From Nephrocerus scutellatus (Eukaryota > Arthropoda > Insecta > Diptera > Pipunculidae), in assembly GCA_947095585.1 (NCBI GenBank), contig OX352763.1, forward strand, positions 44,876,010 to 44,940,009: a stretch of DNA of 64,000 nt. The letters run 5' to 3'. The notes beneath the pieces are model-generated. The model had not been told where the DNA came from. It was given only the letters and a program-made list of their open reading frames with translations, and did not search any database. The position numbers and the translations under genes are program-made. Shown piece after piece: positions 1-11,957 of this stretch; the first letter of the stretch is position 1, and every line of letters starts with the position of its first letter.

Positions 1-2
1 AA

Positions 3-161
3 GGACAAATCCTTAGCGTTAAGAATCATATAAGTGCCACAACTTATCAATGCCTTTACTGCACGCGATTGTGTTCAACATCTAGCGGTTTAAGGATGCA
101 TGAACAAACACATACACGTAATGGCGACTTCAAGTTAGTTGTTAGAAGAGATCTAAATTAG
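3..161 (+). CDS. C2H2 zinc-finger protein, last exon (5' part outside window)
   Basis: Frame 3 is open from the window edge to a TAG at 159-161 (about 52 codons). It encodes one complete C2H2 finger: YQCLYC, 12 residues, then HEQTH, which fits C-x2-C-x12-H-x3-H. A short tail ending in VVRRDLN follows. The finger should bind one zinc ion and contact DNA as the last finger of an array; the rest of the gene lies upstream of the window. Fingers of the ZAD gene 19 kb downstream are of the same general kind, so the two may be remnants of one zinc-finger cluster (inference). The conserved Cys/His spacing and clean stop argue for a functional exon rather than a pseudogene. Confidence 0.7.
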   Translation, partial: GQILSVKNHISATTYQCLYCTRLCSTSSGLRMHEQTHTRNGDFKLVVRRDLN

Positions 162-569
162 GCAGCCGTTTAAAAGTACTATAAAAAATTCCCAAAATGT
201 CTTGTTTTAATTGACATATAACCATAAATAAGTTAGATTTCATTAAAATCTAATATTGATTTAATTCATTTCATTAGTGTTAAAATAATTTCATTTTGTG
301 ATTTGAATCCAATAACGATGAGTTACAATAATACTTTGTATAAGTTTTTAATATTTTTTTTAATTGTTATATAAGTTAAAATAAATTTTTAAATCAAAAC
401 AAATCTATATATATAAATAGAGAATTTATTTGTATATTTGTGCCTAACTAACTCTGGAACGCCTTGACCAATTTCAACCAAACTTGGTATACATATTAGT
501 TACTATCTGGAATCAAATATCGGTGGTGGGGAGGTAGCACGTTCTTTGGCTGGGGGAGGCGTGGCAGCG
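162..569. other. AT-rich spacer with a diverged dispersed repeat
   Basis: No reading frame or RNA gene is visible. About 425-545 resembles 63705-63850 at the other end of the window: both have a GTATAT/GTATGT start, a stretch around AACTTGGTA or AACTTGTTAG, and a GTGGTGGGGAGG end. This marks an old interspersed repeat. Confidence 0.4.
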
Positions 570-1388
570 AATTTTTTCATCGCCTCTATAAGGAAAGGCC
601 GAAAGTCGATAAATGATTCGCCTGATATGAAGCCAGAATGTAATGAAATTAAAAAAATAAATAAATCAATTATCTAATAAGAAGATAATAGTGTATAAGA
701 AAATGTGGATAAGAATTTATATTAAAATATAATAGTTTAATTTTAAAAAAATAAAAATAAAAATAAAAATATTTACCAACTAATTAATAACCAATAACAA
801 ATCACATCAACCGAATATAATCTGAATAAAAAAAGTTGCTAAGATACATAGATGATTAGCCAAAGAAGTGCCCAAGAATAACTCAGCACCATATGTGAAG
901 AAGGGCATAACAAAGGAATAGATCAATCTGGAGCGAAGTTGTAACGAAAGCGAATCCTTAACTATGCAGAGTTTACGGAGGACAGCTCAGACTCTAGAAA
1001 TAGTTGTATTGATATGATAATCCCAGGATAAGTTCTCGTCAAGTACGAAACCAAGGCTCTTGAGACTCTGAGAGAACGGAACAGACATTAAGGATAATTG
1101 GGCTGGGCTGATGGGATATTGGATAACGATATAATTCCATTGCCTGACTCTTAGAGGGGTAATCGTGAGGTTGTTGTTGTTGGCCCAGTAATAGATAGAC
1201 ATAAGGTCATTTTTACCTGTGAAACACATGACGTAAGTTTGGCAAGAGGCGCAGAGTGAAGTAGCTGGGCATCATCGGCAAAGAGGTGGATTTGAGAAAA
1301 ACGGGGTACAAGAGGAAGATCGTTTATAAAGAGAGAGAAAAGCGGGGGACCCAAAATTGTACCCTGGGGGACAAGAAGGAGGAACAAA
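570..1388. repeat. 819-bp direct tandem repeat, copy 1
   Basis: This copy abuts copy 2 (1389-2207), and I see almost no difference between them over 819 bp. Each unit carries the 3' part of the minus-strand LINE (reverse-transcriptase C-terminal region and 3' flank). The junction falls at AACAAA in both places, so a short microhomology may have primed the duplication. Confidence 0.9.
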
Positions 1389-3415
1389 AATTTTTTCATC
1401 GCCTCTATAAGGAAAGGCCGAAAGTCGATAAATGATTCGCCTGATATGAAGCCAGAATGTAATGAAATTAAAAAAATAAATAAATCAATTATCTAATAAG
1501 AAGATAATAGTGTATAAGAAAATGTGGATAAGAATTTATATTAAAATATAATAGTTTAATTTTAAAAAAATAAAAATAAAAATAAAAATATTTACCAACT
1601 AATTAATAACCAATAACAAATCACATCAACCGAATATAATCTGAATAAAAAAAGTTGCTAAGATACATAGATGATTAGCCAAAGAAGTGCCCAAGAATAA
1701 CTCAGCACCATATGTGAAGAAGGGCATAACAAAGGAATAGATCAATCTGGAGCGAAGTTGTAACGAAAGCGAATCCTTAACTATGCAGAGTTTACGGAGG
1801 ACAGCTCAGACTCTAGAAATAGTTGTATTGATATGATAATCCCAGGATAAGTTCTCGTCAAGTACGAAACCAAGGCTCTTGAGACTCTGAGAGAACGGAA
1901 CAGACATTAAGGATAATTGGGCTGGGCTGATGGGATATTGGATAACGATATAATTCCATTGCCTGACTCTTAGAGGGGTAATCGTGAGGTTGTTGTTGTT
2001 GGCCCAGTAATAGATAGACATAAGGTCATTTTTACCTGTGAAACACATGACGTAAGTTTGGCAAGAGGCGCAGAGTGAAGTAGCTGGGCATCATCGGCAA
2101 AGAGGTGGATTTGAGAAAAACGGGGTACAAGAGGAAGATCGTTTATAAAGAGAGAGAAAAGCGGGGGACCCAAAATTGTACCCTGGGGGACAAGAAGGAG
2201 TAACAAATCACCCCCACAAAGACACATTGAGACCGATTGGTCAAGTATGAATGAACTAGGTTAATAGCAGGGCTAGACAATTTAAAATGAAACGAGAGCT
2301 TGGACAAAAGAATACTATTGAAAGCTTTGCTGAAATCAAGGAGACTAAGAACTGTGACCCTACCCTGGTCCATATTCTTTCGAGCAAACTCAGTGATATC
2401 AGTTATAGTAGAAGTAGTACTGTGAAACTTCCTAAAACCACTCTGAGAGAGAAGTAAGAATTTATCGTCGAGGTATGATCTTAATTGGTTTTTGTAAGAT
2501 GCTCGCAGACCTTGGATAAAGCCAGGAGGACACTAATGGGCCTCAACTTAGTAATAACATTAGAATTACTTTTTTTAGGGATGGGAATAACACGAGCCCT
2601 CTTCCAAGCCAATGGAAACATCGATGAAGTAACCACGCTATTAATAATGTGAAGAATATGAGTATACCGGGAAGATCAGTTTAATGAACTGGATTTGCAC
2701 CTGATCAGGTCCAATAGCATTAGACTTAACAGCAGAGACTGCATACCATAGTTCTTCAAGGGAAACATTGCGGAATGAGAAAGAATATGAATTATTTGTA
2801 AGGGTGACAAGAATAGTGGTAGGGTTTGGGGATTGCTGAAAGGAAGCAAAATATGCATTAATAGTGTCAGGGCAGAGTTCACAAGGATCAAAATTGGAGT
2901 CATCGTGGATCCCAATGCTTTTAACCTTTCGCCAGAGACCTGGGTTGTTGGTAAACAGCGAAAAAGATAAATTCAAGAGAAGAGGAACCAACTGACTTGT
3001 AAAAAACTTTGGACTTGGGTTTGGAAGATACATAAACAGCAATACCACCACATATCATATAATTAGGCTCGCCAGACCTATCATTAATTCGGTGCACAAT
3101 ACGGTCATTGCGGAATATCTTATAGCCAGGTATGGAAACAAGATTACTGGAAGTATCAGGCCTAAGCCAAGTTTCAGATACACCAAAGGCATCAAGAAAA
3201 CCACCATACAGAATGCTACGAACCTCTTCCATTTTGGCAAGATGTCGGGCCAGAAGACGCTGGGCATTAATATGACCCACATTAAATGATTGAAGCCTGT
3301 TCAATTGTAGTTTCATTTTAAGAACCGAGTTATCATCATAGGCGATCGGATGAAGTTCATTAAAGTTAAAAAGATCGGTTTTGGAAGAAGTCCCAAATGG
3401 AATGAATGAGCTCAT
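860..3415 (-). mobile_element. Degenerate non-LTR retrotransposon (LINE) with endonuclease and reverse transcriptase
   Basis: Reading right to left, 3415-3060 encodes an apurinic-type endonuclease N-terminus (FNVGHINAQ, then VSETWLRPD, and a GG-IAVYV block). Next, 3050-2640 encodes the endonuclease-RT linker (VSLEELWYAV, AIGPDQVQIQ). From 2640 to 870 comes reverse transcriptase: RPISVLLALSK, SLLDFSKAFN, PQGTILGPPLFSLFINDL and the catalytic box FADDAQL. Frames change several times, at least one in-frame stop lies in the RT C-terminus (near 1000), and the middle of the endonuclease is missing, so it is dead. It looks like a Jockey/I-type LINE; the clade is uncertain. The 3' third is tandemly duplicated. 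Confidence 0.85.
1389..2207. repeat. 819-bp direct tandem repeat, copy 2
   Basis: Direct continuation of copy 1 with the same sequence. It then runs on into the rest of the LINE reverse transcriptase, so copy 2 is probably the original and copy 1 the added unit. Confidence 0.9.
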
Positions 3416-3689
3416 TATGCTGTAATAATAAAGAAAGATTAGGTTTAATAAAACGGTAGATGTAATTTCGGCGTTTCAACGGTATGCTCGGCAACGGTAT
3501 TTTTGCCCCGCCCCCGCCACCGCCCACAACCCTCCTACATGACATTATAAACATGCCTATAGACCAGCAGACAAGAGACCGTCAAAATTTTCTCACCAGA
3601 TCCCCAACAAATTCTAACGAAATTTCCACATTAACACCGAAACTTAAGAAATGAAGCAACTACAGCATTACAACCAAGAATGGGCTATG

Positions 3690-4255
3690 TAGGAATACGA
3701 AGCAACAGTGGATTATGAAGGGAATGAATATTTAGAATACAAACAAAAGCCAGTCAACTTCACCGACATAAATTTTTTATAATGACCTGCTCTTTGTTGC
3801 CGTACATAGATTGCAAACGAAGAACGGAGAAATACAACAACAGACATGACGATAGCAAAGGAACACTGCCATAAAAAACATCCACGGCGATACTCTTACT
3901 ATCGGTAACAAACTATAAGTTAAAATTAAACAAGAACTTACACCCGCAGTTAACAAAACCTACTTTTTCAGAACCGGGCGAAAAACTCACTTACGCAACC
4001 ACCGTAAATACAATGACAATAGCAGACAAATATCCGATACCGGAAGTAAATCAGATAATTTCTCAATTAGGAAATAGTATATACTTTTCTGTACTTGATC
4101 TGAAAAGTGATTTTCATCAGATTCCCTTGAAGGTATCTGAGATATAAAAGACAGCTTTCTCAATAAATAATGGAAAATATGAGTACGCACCAGCTATCTT
4201 TTAGCGAGCACTTGACGACATACTTCGTGACCACGTAGGAAAACTACTGTTGTTA
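3690..4255 (+). mobile_element. Fragment of a Gypsy-type LTR retrotransposon (RT, plus strand)
   Basis: The plus strand encodes a Gypsy reverse-transcriptase segment at about 4010-4250: ADKYPIPEV, FSVLDLKSDFHQIPL and KTAFSINNGKYEY, then RALDDILRD after a small deletion that removes the usual FGL-NAP block. Two in-frame stops interrupt it. Upstream, about 3710-3765 (DYEGNEYLEYKQKP) may be the end of Gag; the rest is scrambled. It resembles the 17.6/297 group and lies head-on against a minus-strand relic of similar type. Confidence 0.65.
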
Positions 4256-4689
4256 TGTAAGTTATGTTTCCTTGTGCGGAAATGGTTAAAAAAAATAAAA
4301 AGATTTTTTTCTTTTAATTTTAATGCGCGGTACGTCCGCGTCCGTTTATTACAAAAATCGAACTCAACTACATTACATTCTTTACGTAACATTACACCTA
4401 AAGAATAACTTAATTGCTATACGGAAGTTATTGCGTTAATCAAGAATTGCGACAATCTAGTTATAAAGTGAAATAACGAAAAAGCTGAGTTGCGCAACCC
4501 TTTGCGCGTGTGCTAGGTGTGTCAACTGTATGTTTGTAAAGTAAGTAACGGTTTATGCTAGTTAATGTTCTATGCTGAATTCCGCAATCGTGTGCGCGTA
4601 TGTTAAGTGTGTCAATTATAATTTTGTAAAATAAGTTAATATTTAAGAATAGTTGTTTGAAAAATAAACTTCTCCTTTCTTCTAATGCA

Positions 4690-5763
4690 AAATTTCAGTA
4701 AGAGTAAGCAAATTGCTAGGAGGGTAAATAGGGAAATATTTAAATATCTATTAAGCGTAGCGTGTGACTTAAGCAAGTGAATTTTCTTAGTATTATTAAT
4801 GTGTAATTGACTTAACCTCTCCAATGAAAGTATCTTTATGAATTCTTTTTCTGTGGGTGTTGGTTGAATTATTGGTGGAGCAACTTCCTTAAGGGGTGCT
4901 TCTAAACTTCTGTATAATTGGTTATTTATTTTTATAGTGGAATTTGAAAATTTAAGTAAAAACGTGCCTCTGAACGTGTTATTATTGACCGTACCGTTGA
5001 AATCGTTTAGAAGTATAACACCAGGTGAAATTTGGTCTATTGTTGGAATATGGTACCCATCAGAAACTGAACAGGATGAGTCTAAACCGTTAAGAAGTGC
5101 GGGAATTAAAGTTCATTGGAAATGTCGGTCAATTGACTTTTCTTACATAATTTTATTCCGTTAATTATATTAAAATTTTATAATAAAACAAATATTTTTT
5201 TAATGTATAAACTTAAAACTTCATTATATTTGAGCTTTATGATTTTGTTTCCCTTTTTTACAGGTTTTATGACAATACCAATATAATTCTCCTTGCTGGT
5301 AAGCGGGATTTTGACAACATATAATAAGGTAGTGCCGTTATACAGAATATTAATATCGGCAAAACTAAGGGCTTCTTCTGTTGACGTTAATAAAATGTTT
5401 TCTTCTTCGAGTCTGCTATGGACTGCATTAATTTCTTTTTTATTGAGAAAGCTTGAATTTATTTTATTGTTTTTTGCCCATTGTATTGCGTTTTTACATC
5501 TTTTAGTTCGTCTTTAACCAGTCTAATTGTTGTTTGTAAATGTTTTGCTATTTCGTTTATAAAATCATTATCTTTTCTAATAACATTGTTTAACATATTT
5601 GTTATTTTTGTTAGATTATTAATTCTTTCGTTAAAAGCCTCGTTAATTAAAACTTGTTTATTATTATTTATGTTATTTTCATTTAGGATACTTCTAACCA
5701 GTTCGAAATCATCGTGGTCCGGTGTACCGACAATAAATTTCCAGGCTGTTCGAAATTAATGCT
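4690..5763 (-). pseudogene. Envelope-like gene relic of the errantivirus-like element
   Basis: The minus strand encodes an Env-like segment with the motif WKFIVGTPDHDD (near 5740), a long coiled-coil-like stretch rich in N, K and I, and a C-terminal membrane span (SLFTLLAICLLLLKF, near 4745) followed by a basic tail. At least one stop and several frame changes break it. In intact relatives this protein would be a class I fusion protein at the cell surface; here it can only be a relic. The intact counterpart at 49053-50699 is a different subfamily. Confidence 0.7.
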
Positions 5764-6239
5764 ATTGTGCCGAGGATATTAGATATTTGGGATATTTCGA
5801 GGTTTAACAGTGGGAAAAAAGAATTGGTTTTAGGGGTGTTTTCCTCTATGAAAGTGTGTATGTTGCTTATTGGTCAGGTTTTGTGACATGTATTACCTTA
5901 AATGTTCCGTCTAGTATTTTTGTTGGTCCGTTGTTTATTGCTACCAGGTCTGACGAAAATTAAATATTAATATATATTTTTCCTGTTTCCGTAAGGACAG
6001 TTGAGGATTCGTCCTTTTTTACGATTTCTTTTTTAAATCTCGGGGAAAGCTATGTTTCTAACCGCTTGTTTATTTTCACGTAAACAACGTCTCCAGGATA
6101 GTATTTTTTAATTGGTTGACGATTTTTATTGTGGTTTTTTATGTCAGTGGCTTGTTTGTCTATGAGTCTCTGTACGTTGGTTTGTCGTGCTTTTTCGAGG
6201 GTTTTAGGGTCTGTGCTAATTTTTCGTCCGAAAAATACG

Positions 6240-8396
6240 TCTAGGCGTTTTTTTTTCGTTGTGCTATGAAAGTAATATTCATATAACTCATAAGAGTTCT
6301 GAGAATGTCCTATTATTACCTTCGGTTTTGAGAAAACGAATAATCTCTGTAAGGGTGGAATGGAACCGTTCTACTTGCTCATTCACGGAGCTCGTGTATG
6401 GTGGGGATGTGAATATTTTTATACCTAGTTGATCTTTTATCATAAAGGTAATTGTAGCAGAGTTGAAGGATTTCTCGTTATCGAAAATTACCATTTCTGT
6501 CACGCCGAATAGGAAAAGGATTTCTCGAAGGGGTTCCTTTATGTCCTCTATGGCTCTTGAATTGATAATTCTACCTTGGGCGTATTTCGAAAATTTGTTT
6601 ATTGATGTAAGTACAAGTTTGTTCTCTGTTCTGTAGATGTCTATGTGGACGATTTGGCCAGGGAACGTTGGTATGGGGTTTTTTCCTAGTTCTGGTTTCA
6701 TTGGGTGTCGGTCGTATTTGTTAAGTTTGCAAGTTAAGCACTGTTTTACAATTCTGTTAATTTTGTTGTTCATGCTGGGAAAATAGTATTTTTCTAGTAT
6801 TTGGGTCTTGTTTTCTTTAGCGTTTCTGTGTGCTCTTGTATGCGTTTCTATAATAATTCCCTCCTGTTATTTTTCATCCTTAATATTCTACCTGAACCTT
6901 ATCTTTGCGAAATTGTCTGGGAAGATTTCTTGGATTTTTCCCAACAGAGGTTCTGAAGCTTTGATGCCGTTTATGACGGACGGATTTAGGTATTTTTTTA
7001 GAAGCGACACGAGTTTTTTTGGGGTGTATTCATTTTATGTAATAGTATGTCGGTGTATTGTAGGGAAAACGATTTCGAATTTATATGCCGATGCTGAGTC
7101 TGTATTTAAAATGATTTGATTCTTGAAAACGTTTAAGTGTGTCTCGACACTATAAATAAGGTTTTGACCTGAACTGTCGTCACTTTTAGTCATTTCTTTT
7201 ATTTCATTCTATTGGGATTCTCGAAAGGGCGTCTGCCACAACATTACTTTTTCCCGGTTTATAATGCAGTTTATAACTATACTCTTCAAGTATAGCTTTC
7301 CAGCGCTTCATTTTGCTGTTATTATTCTTATGGCTGAGCGCATAGGTGAGCGGTTGGTGGTCTGTGAAGATTTTTACTTTGGCGGAACCATACAGGGGCT
7401 TATCCTTTTGGGAAAGAACAGCTCTAAGCGCGACGTCGGATACGTCCGTTGTGAGTTCAAAGAAAGAGTTCGTCATAGTTAGGGTAGGAGAGCAAAATGT
7501 GTTTTGAAATCAGAGAGTTTTTTATTTTATTAAAAGCGTCGGTTTCGGTGTTATCAAGAGTTATTGTGGTTCTGGAAGATTGTCGTTTTGACACATGGCC
7601 TTCTTCGCCTCTTAATAAAGTTGTCAAGGGTCAAGGCTATATCTGGGATAGGGTATCTGTCGGATATTGTCAGTGAATTTAATTTCGTATAATCGACTAC
7701 CATTCTATATTGTTTATTCCCTTTGGAGTCTGGTTTTTTATCTACGATCCATACCGGTTATAGGGTGAGCGCGATGGTTGTATTATGCCGTCGCTTAGGA
7801 GTTTACTGATTTGTTGTTCTACTTCGTTTTTGAGTGCGGCCGGATATGGGTAAAATTTGCTATAAACAGGAGTTTTTGTTGAGGTTCGGATCTCTCCGAT
7901 GACCTTTGTGGTGTATGTGAGGTTCTGAAAAAAGTTTTGGGAATTGTTTGACTAAGGCGTTTACTGTTTCCTTCAGATTTTCTGTCATTTATTCGTCATG
8001 TAGTCCGATGGAGTTTATGCTTTGATAATTAAGTTGGTGTTTGTCATCTAAATTGAATAAGTTAATATAGGTGTGGGACTGAATTTTTATGTCACCTGCA
8101 ACTGATTTTGCAAAAAATGGAGTGTCGTTTGGAATCACTTTTTTCGCTAGGCTCGGCTGAATATAATTTTTGCTAGAGCCCGTATCTATTAAAAATTTTA
8201 ACACTTCTCCGCTTTTCGTTCGGCATTCGAAATATGGAAGCGAAGAGTATTTTAAAAAATGTATGTCACTTAGTACTAATTCTGTTTCTTCGTTCATATC
8301 TTCCGATTCTATGGAGTTGATGTACTCTGCCAATGTCTGGTCATAATCGTAATTTTCTTTATAAGTGTCGTGGCCGTCTGCGTCAATATGGAACAC
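6240..8396 (-). pseudogene. Gypsy pol relic: protease, RT, RNase H, integrase
   Basis: The protease has the active-site block FLIDTGSS near 8180. RT retains only its N-terminal part (SKLLSDGIIQPSRSPYN and MVVDYTKLN, about 7860-7690); the YxDD core is deleted. RNase H shows LTTDVSDVALRAVLSQ and IFTDHQPLTYAL, and ends VVADALSRIP. Integrase shows the second half of the zinc-binding domain (CLTCKLNKYDRHP), a core Asp in VHIDIYRTENK and the ERFHSTL block with its catalytic Glu. The FDNEKSF block carries the second Asp position. Stops and frameshifts separate the parts. Confidence 0.8.
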
Positions 8397-8630
8397 CCGT
8401 TGATTTTTTGTGGGTTGGATATTTTGTTGTGAAGGTGGCTGGGGTGGCCTTTTCCCTAAGAATTGATTTGCATTAGGTCTATTTGTGTAATTTATTCATT
8501 GAGAACGGATGCTTGTGCCAATCTCCATTGGTTCTGGAGGTGATAATGGCTTAGGAGCTATTGGTCTTGGTGGGGGTTGTCTTTGTTGGATATTGTTTGT
8601 CGGTATTGGTCTGTTGTTGAGGTTTGTCTT

Positions 8631-9779
8631 AGAGCAAAAGAAAATAATAATGAGGCTCAAAAAGTCAAATGCGCAAATTGTGCAAGTACATACATCCCAT
8701 TCAGCGCTAGATTCTACGTGTACAGATTTTTTGAAATATAAGGAACGCAGAGAGTTCAAGTCCACCTTCTTATTTAGCCCCGACCCAAGCTAATACAAAT
8801 AGGATTGGGTACCGAAATCGTTCACTTGATTTGGCAGAGTTTCCAGTGACGCGACGTGGACGCATAAGAAAAGAGTTGTGATGCGAGAGGCTATGAACAT
8901 TACTGTCTATAATCGCGTCATCATCACCGTTTGTCACCAATTCGTACATTAAACTATCCATAATCTTCAATCAATGTAGAGTAAACGAACACAGTCCTGG
9001 TGACGCGGATAACATAATTGTGCCCTTTTACGAGAAATCATCTGCGATAAATTACAGAACCTAATATATTGTAGATGTAAATGAAAGATTCTTACATACA
9101 TTACATACATTACATTTGGACAATTAATAAAAACTCACCTTAACACTATGTATATATATATATTGTATATAAATATATCAACAAAAAAAAATAGTAATAT
9201 ATATAAAAAAAATTATTTTTGTGCTAATTTATATTTAATTTTGTTTTTAGTTTTTGGTTACCTTTTTATAGATTGGCAACACCCATTTAATTGTAATTCC
9301 TTATTCCTTATTTTGTTTTAGAAATCTACGCTCGAACTGAGCTTGAAGAAACGAACACGAAAGCCGAGAATATTTTGTTTTCATTGTTTTGTTGCATGTG
9401 TTGTTGTTGTAGTTAATGAAAAGAGGGGTAAATTTTCCAAAATATCAAGATCTGTCAGAGGGGAAATCCCATCTACATCTGATTGTTTTTTTTTTTTTAA
9501 AAAACAAAATTGACAGCTAAAAAATCAATATCAACAGTATTAATTGACGGGAGTACTATAGCCTACAACCTTCCCTCACATGCCAATAAATTACGTTGAC
9601 ATTTTTTTTAAAAATACGTTTGTAAATATCCTGTTAAAATTTTACCTTTCTCCCCTTCCATCTGTACCTATAACTTTCCCCTACCTGCCAATAATATATC
9701 TTAAAAATTTCACAAAAGTCAGTTTAAAAATGTGGCTGATATTAACATTTGTACTAATCAAAAAAATGCAGTTTTCGTG
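8631..9779. other. Unassigned AT-rich stretch, no recognisable gene
   Basis: Between the Gag remnant and the dispersed repeats no convincing gene is seen. A short plus-strand run near 8660-8690 (KVKCANCASTY) has a zinc-knuckle look, and 8765-8880 stays open for about 38 codons, but neither extends into a family I recognise. 9150-9250 is simple AT-rich sequence. Confidence 0.4.
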
Positions 9780-10378
9780 ACTCATGTGTATAAAATTTGA
9801 AGAAAATCGGGTTAATTTTTTTAAAACACCTCTATGCAATTTATGAAATGGTGACCCCTTGACCCAGGAGTATGACCACTTTCAAAATATACCTTTTTAG
9901 TTGTTATTGTATAAAACCCCTACGCAAAGTTTGAACGCAATTGGTTCAAAAAACATGCAATTTGTAGAAACAATAAAACAAATTCTTATGGAGACCTTTT
10001 ATGTTCCCTGGCGCTTTGCTACCCGCACATATGAACCCCCGAGGTGACCCCTTGACCTAGGAGTCTTACCACTTTCAAAATATGCCTATTAAGTGCCTAT
10101 TATGGTAGAAAACCCATATGCAAATTTAGAACGCGATCGGTTGAAGGGTTTGGCAGTCCATACCGGTCATTCATACATACATACAAAGTTTCACCTTTAT
10201 AGATGGACAACACTTTTTGTAAGAATTTGGAAGAGATCACGATCCATGGTCGGGGGCTTTCGATAATTAAAAAAAAAATTTACCCGATTTTCTTCAAATT
10301 GTAAACACATGCGTAAATCCGATGGACAACACTTTTTGTAAAATTTTTAAAGAGATCAGGACCCGGGTCGGGGGGGCT
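9780..10378. repeat. Cluster of dispersed repeat units
   Basis: Two related pairs of units are visible. A block around GGTGACCCCTTGACC plus CACTTTCAAAATAT occurs near 9850 and again near 10040. A block around GGACAACACTTTTTGTAA followed by GAGATCA occurs near 10204 and 10322. The motif CCCGATTTTCTTCAAATT, with a nearby gatcggatccatgggg-like block, recurs near 27420, 41545, 42900 and (diverged) 58800, and in reverse near 9800, so this is one interspersed family. No coding potential is seen. Confidence 0.6.
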
Positions 10379-10379
10379 T

Positions 10380-10557
10380 CATACAACTCTCACCCGCGAG
10401 CGGAGTGATTTAAGCAACCGGCGATGGGGTCGGGAAGTTCCCATACACCTGTCACCCGCGAGCGGAGTGAGATAAGCAACCGGGGATGGGGTCGGGGGCT
10501 CACATACAACTCTCATCCGCGAGAGGAGCGAGCGCAGTGATTTAAGCAACCGGGGAC
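10380..10557. repeat. Minisatellite, about 61-bp unit, three copies
   Basis: Three adjacent units each contain a CATACA-CT-TCA-CCGCGAG block, then AG-GTGA or AGTGATTTAAGCAACCGG, then GATGGGGTCGGG. They start near 10380, 10441 and 10502; the third has a small internal insertion (GAGCGAGCGC). The GC-rich unit stands out from its AT-rich surroundings and lies just before Helitron sequence, so it may be part of that element. Confidence 0.75.
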
Positions 10558-10914
10558 CGATTTGGCTGTTTTTTTTTATTGTGTTCGTCATTGTAAGGAC
10601 AAGGTTTGTATGAAAGAACATTTTTGGAAAATCCACTGGAAAAGTTGTAAATTTGGGGAAATTTGGATGGCTTTTTTGTATGAAATTATGGAATTTTGAC
10701 TTTTCTGCTGTCACATCTTTTCATAACAACAATACATTGAACATTTTTTAATTTTTATGGTTTTTTTATTTATTCTTTTTAAAAACTTTTATTTAACTTG
10801 ACTCTGTTTGTCGGTATTTTCGACTTCTTTGATTACATTTACTAAAAGGACTTCCAAAAGACTCTCAAAAAACCCCAAAAAGACCATCATAGGACCTCAA
10901 AAGTCATAAAAAAA

Positions 10915-11169
10915 AAACCCAAAAGACCATCAAACGACACTCGAAGGACCTCCAAATCCCTTTAAAAGACCCCCAAAAAGACCCTCACAGACCATCCAAA
11001 AGACTCCTCAAAATACCCCCAAACGACCGTCAAAAGACGTCCAAAAGAATAATCTGACCAATACTGTGACTCAAAATCGCAAAACAAAATTATTTTTGAT
11101 ACCGTACTAATCCTCACCACCGATAAAGTAGTTTCACTTACAAAAATGTCGTATATCATAAAGCATTGC
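10915..11169. repeat. 255-bp Helitron segment A, left copy
   Basis: Identical by eye to 11957-12211. It starts in the CCCAAAAGACC simple repeat and ends at AAGCATTGC, and it flanks the captured ZAD fragment on the left. Confidence 0.9.
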
Positions 11170-11957
11170 GGTGTTTTGTTTAACACATAAACATTAAAAT
11201 GCATCGAAAATTTAAAGCCAAAAGCTGTTGCTTTGTAAAGCCAAGCCGGCTTTGCCAAACCAATACAGCATTCGGCTATATACTTATGCAATTTTTGTTG
11301 TAAGCCAAGCTGGTTTTGCCAAAGCAACACAGCTTATAATTATTGCGAATACAATAGCTGTATTTTATTTGAATCCGAATTAGGAATTACAACACAATTG
11401 CACTGTCGAATTCATTTTTGGGATTTGAAAACCTGCTGTTTGGCAGCTAAGGCGTATTTTATTTGCCGATGAATAAGGAATTCGAATGTCAAAACCAGCT
11501 AAACAGCAGGTTTTCTTATTCCAAAGAAGGAATAAGATAGTGCAATTTCTGCGTACTGCGTATACGCTCTGTTTTTTTAAGTGAATACTTTTGCACTTTG
11601 ATTGTTCATAAACAATATGCCGAAGTAAGCATCTGAGATTGAGTTCTGAGGAAGTTAAGATGTCTTTTCCTTTAGCACTGTGTCGTATTTGTGGTGCCAG
11701 GGATCATTTAACACATGTGTTTAATGGCAGTACTGAACTGCTTAATAAAATCCGTATGTGTGCTAATATTATGGTAAGTTTAATATTTATTTTAGTTCGA
11801 TGGAAAAATATTTAAAGCTTTTGTTTACCTGCTTTTAAAAGATAGATTTCGATGATCGACTTCCCAAGCATATTTGTCAGCAGTGTGAGCAAGGCCTGGA
11901 GTTTTCATATCGTCTTCGGAAGCAAGGTGAATCGACAGACTTGAAGTTCCGTATGGA
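11167..11957 (+). repeat. 791-bp perfect copy of the ZAD gene 5' region
   Basis: Matches 13376-14166 with no difference that I can find, at a constant offset of 2209 bases. It spans MITE sequence upstream of the gene, the 5' untranslated region, exon 1, intron 1 and 39 codons of exon 2. The left junction shares TGC and the right junction shares AA with Helitron segment A. Confidence 0.92.

Larger units (their letters stand above)
4256..8630 (-). mobile_element. Decayed errantivirus-like Gypsy element (17.6/297 type), minus strand
   Basis: From right to left the order is Gag C-terminus (8630-8500), protease (8396-7989), RT (7960-7640, shortened), RNase H (7476-7204), integrase (6773-6240) and env (5760-4690). 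A purine-rich tract (near 4668-4685, read on the minus strand) and an LTR-like tract (4668-4256) with an AATAAA signal follow. This is the standard Gypsy order with env last. Frameshifts, stops and a deletion removing most RT motifs show it is inactive. The right end stops inside Gag and no second LTR is seen. Confidence 0.85.

Noticed and set aside
4937..5759. Plus-strand frames rich in Ser, Leu and Phe
   Set aside because: They are antisense to the env relic on the minus strand and contain no domain.
8660..8880. Zinc-knuckle-like KVKCANC and an open stretch after it
   Set aside because: Too short and interrupted; no second Cys/His pair at knuckle spacing.
10962..11330. Minus-strand frame repeated at 12004 and 13354
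   Set aside because: It follows the duplicated A and B segments and reads repeat DNA and MITE sequence; it has no domain.
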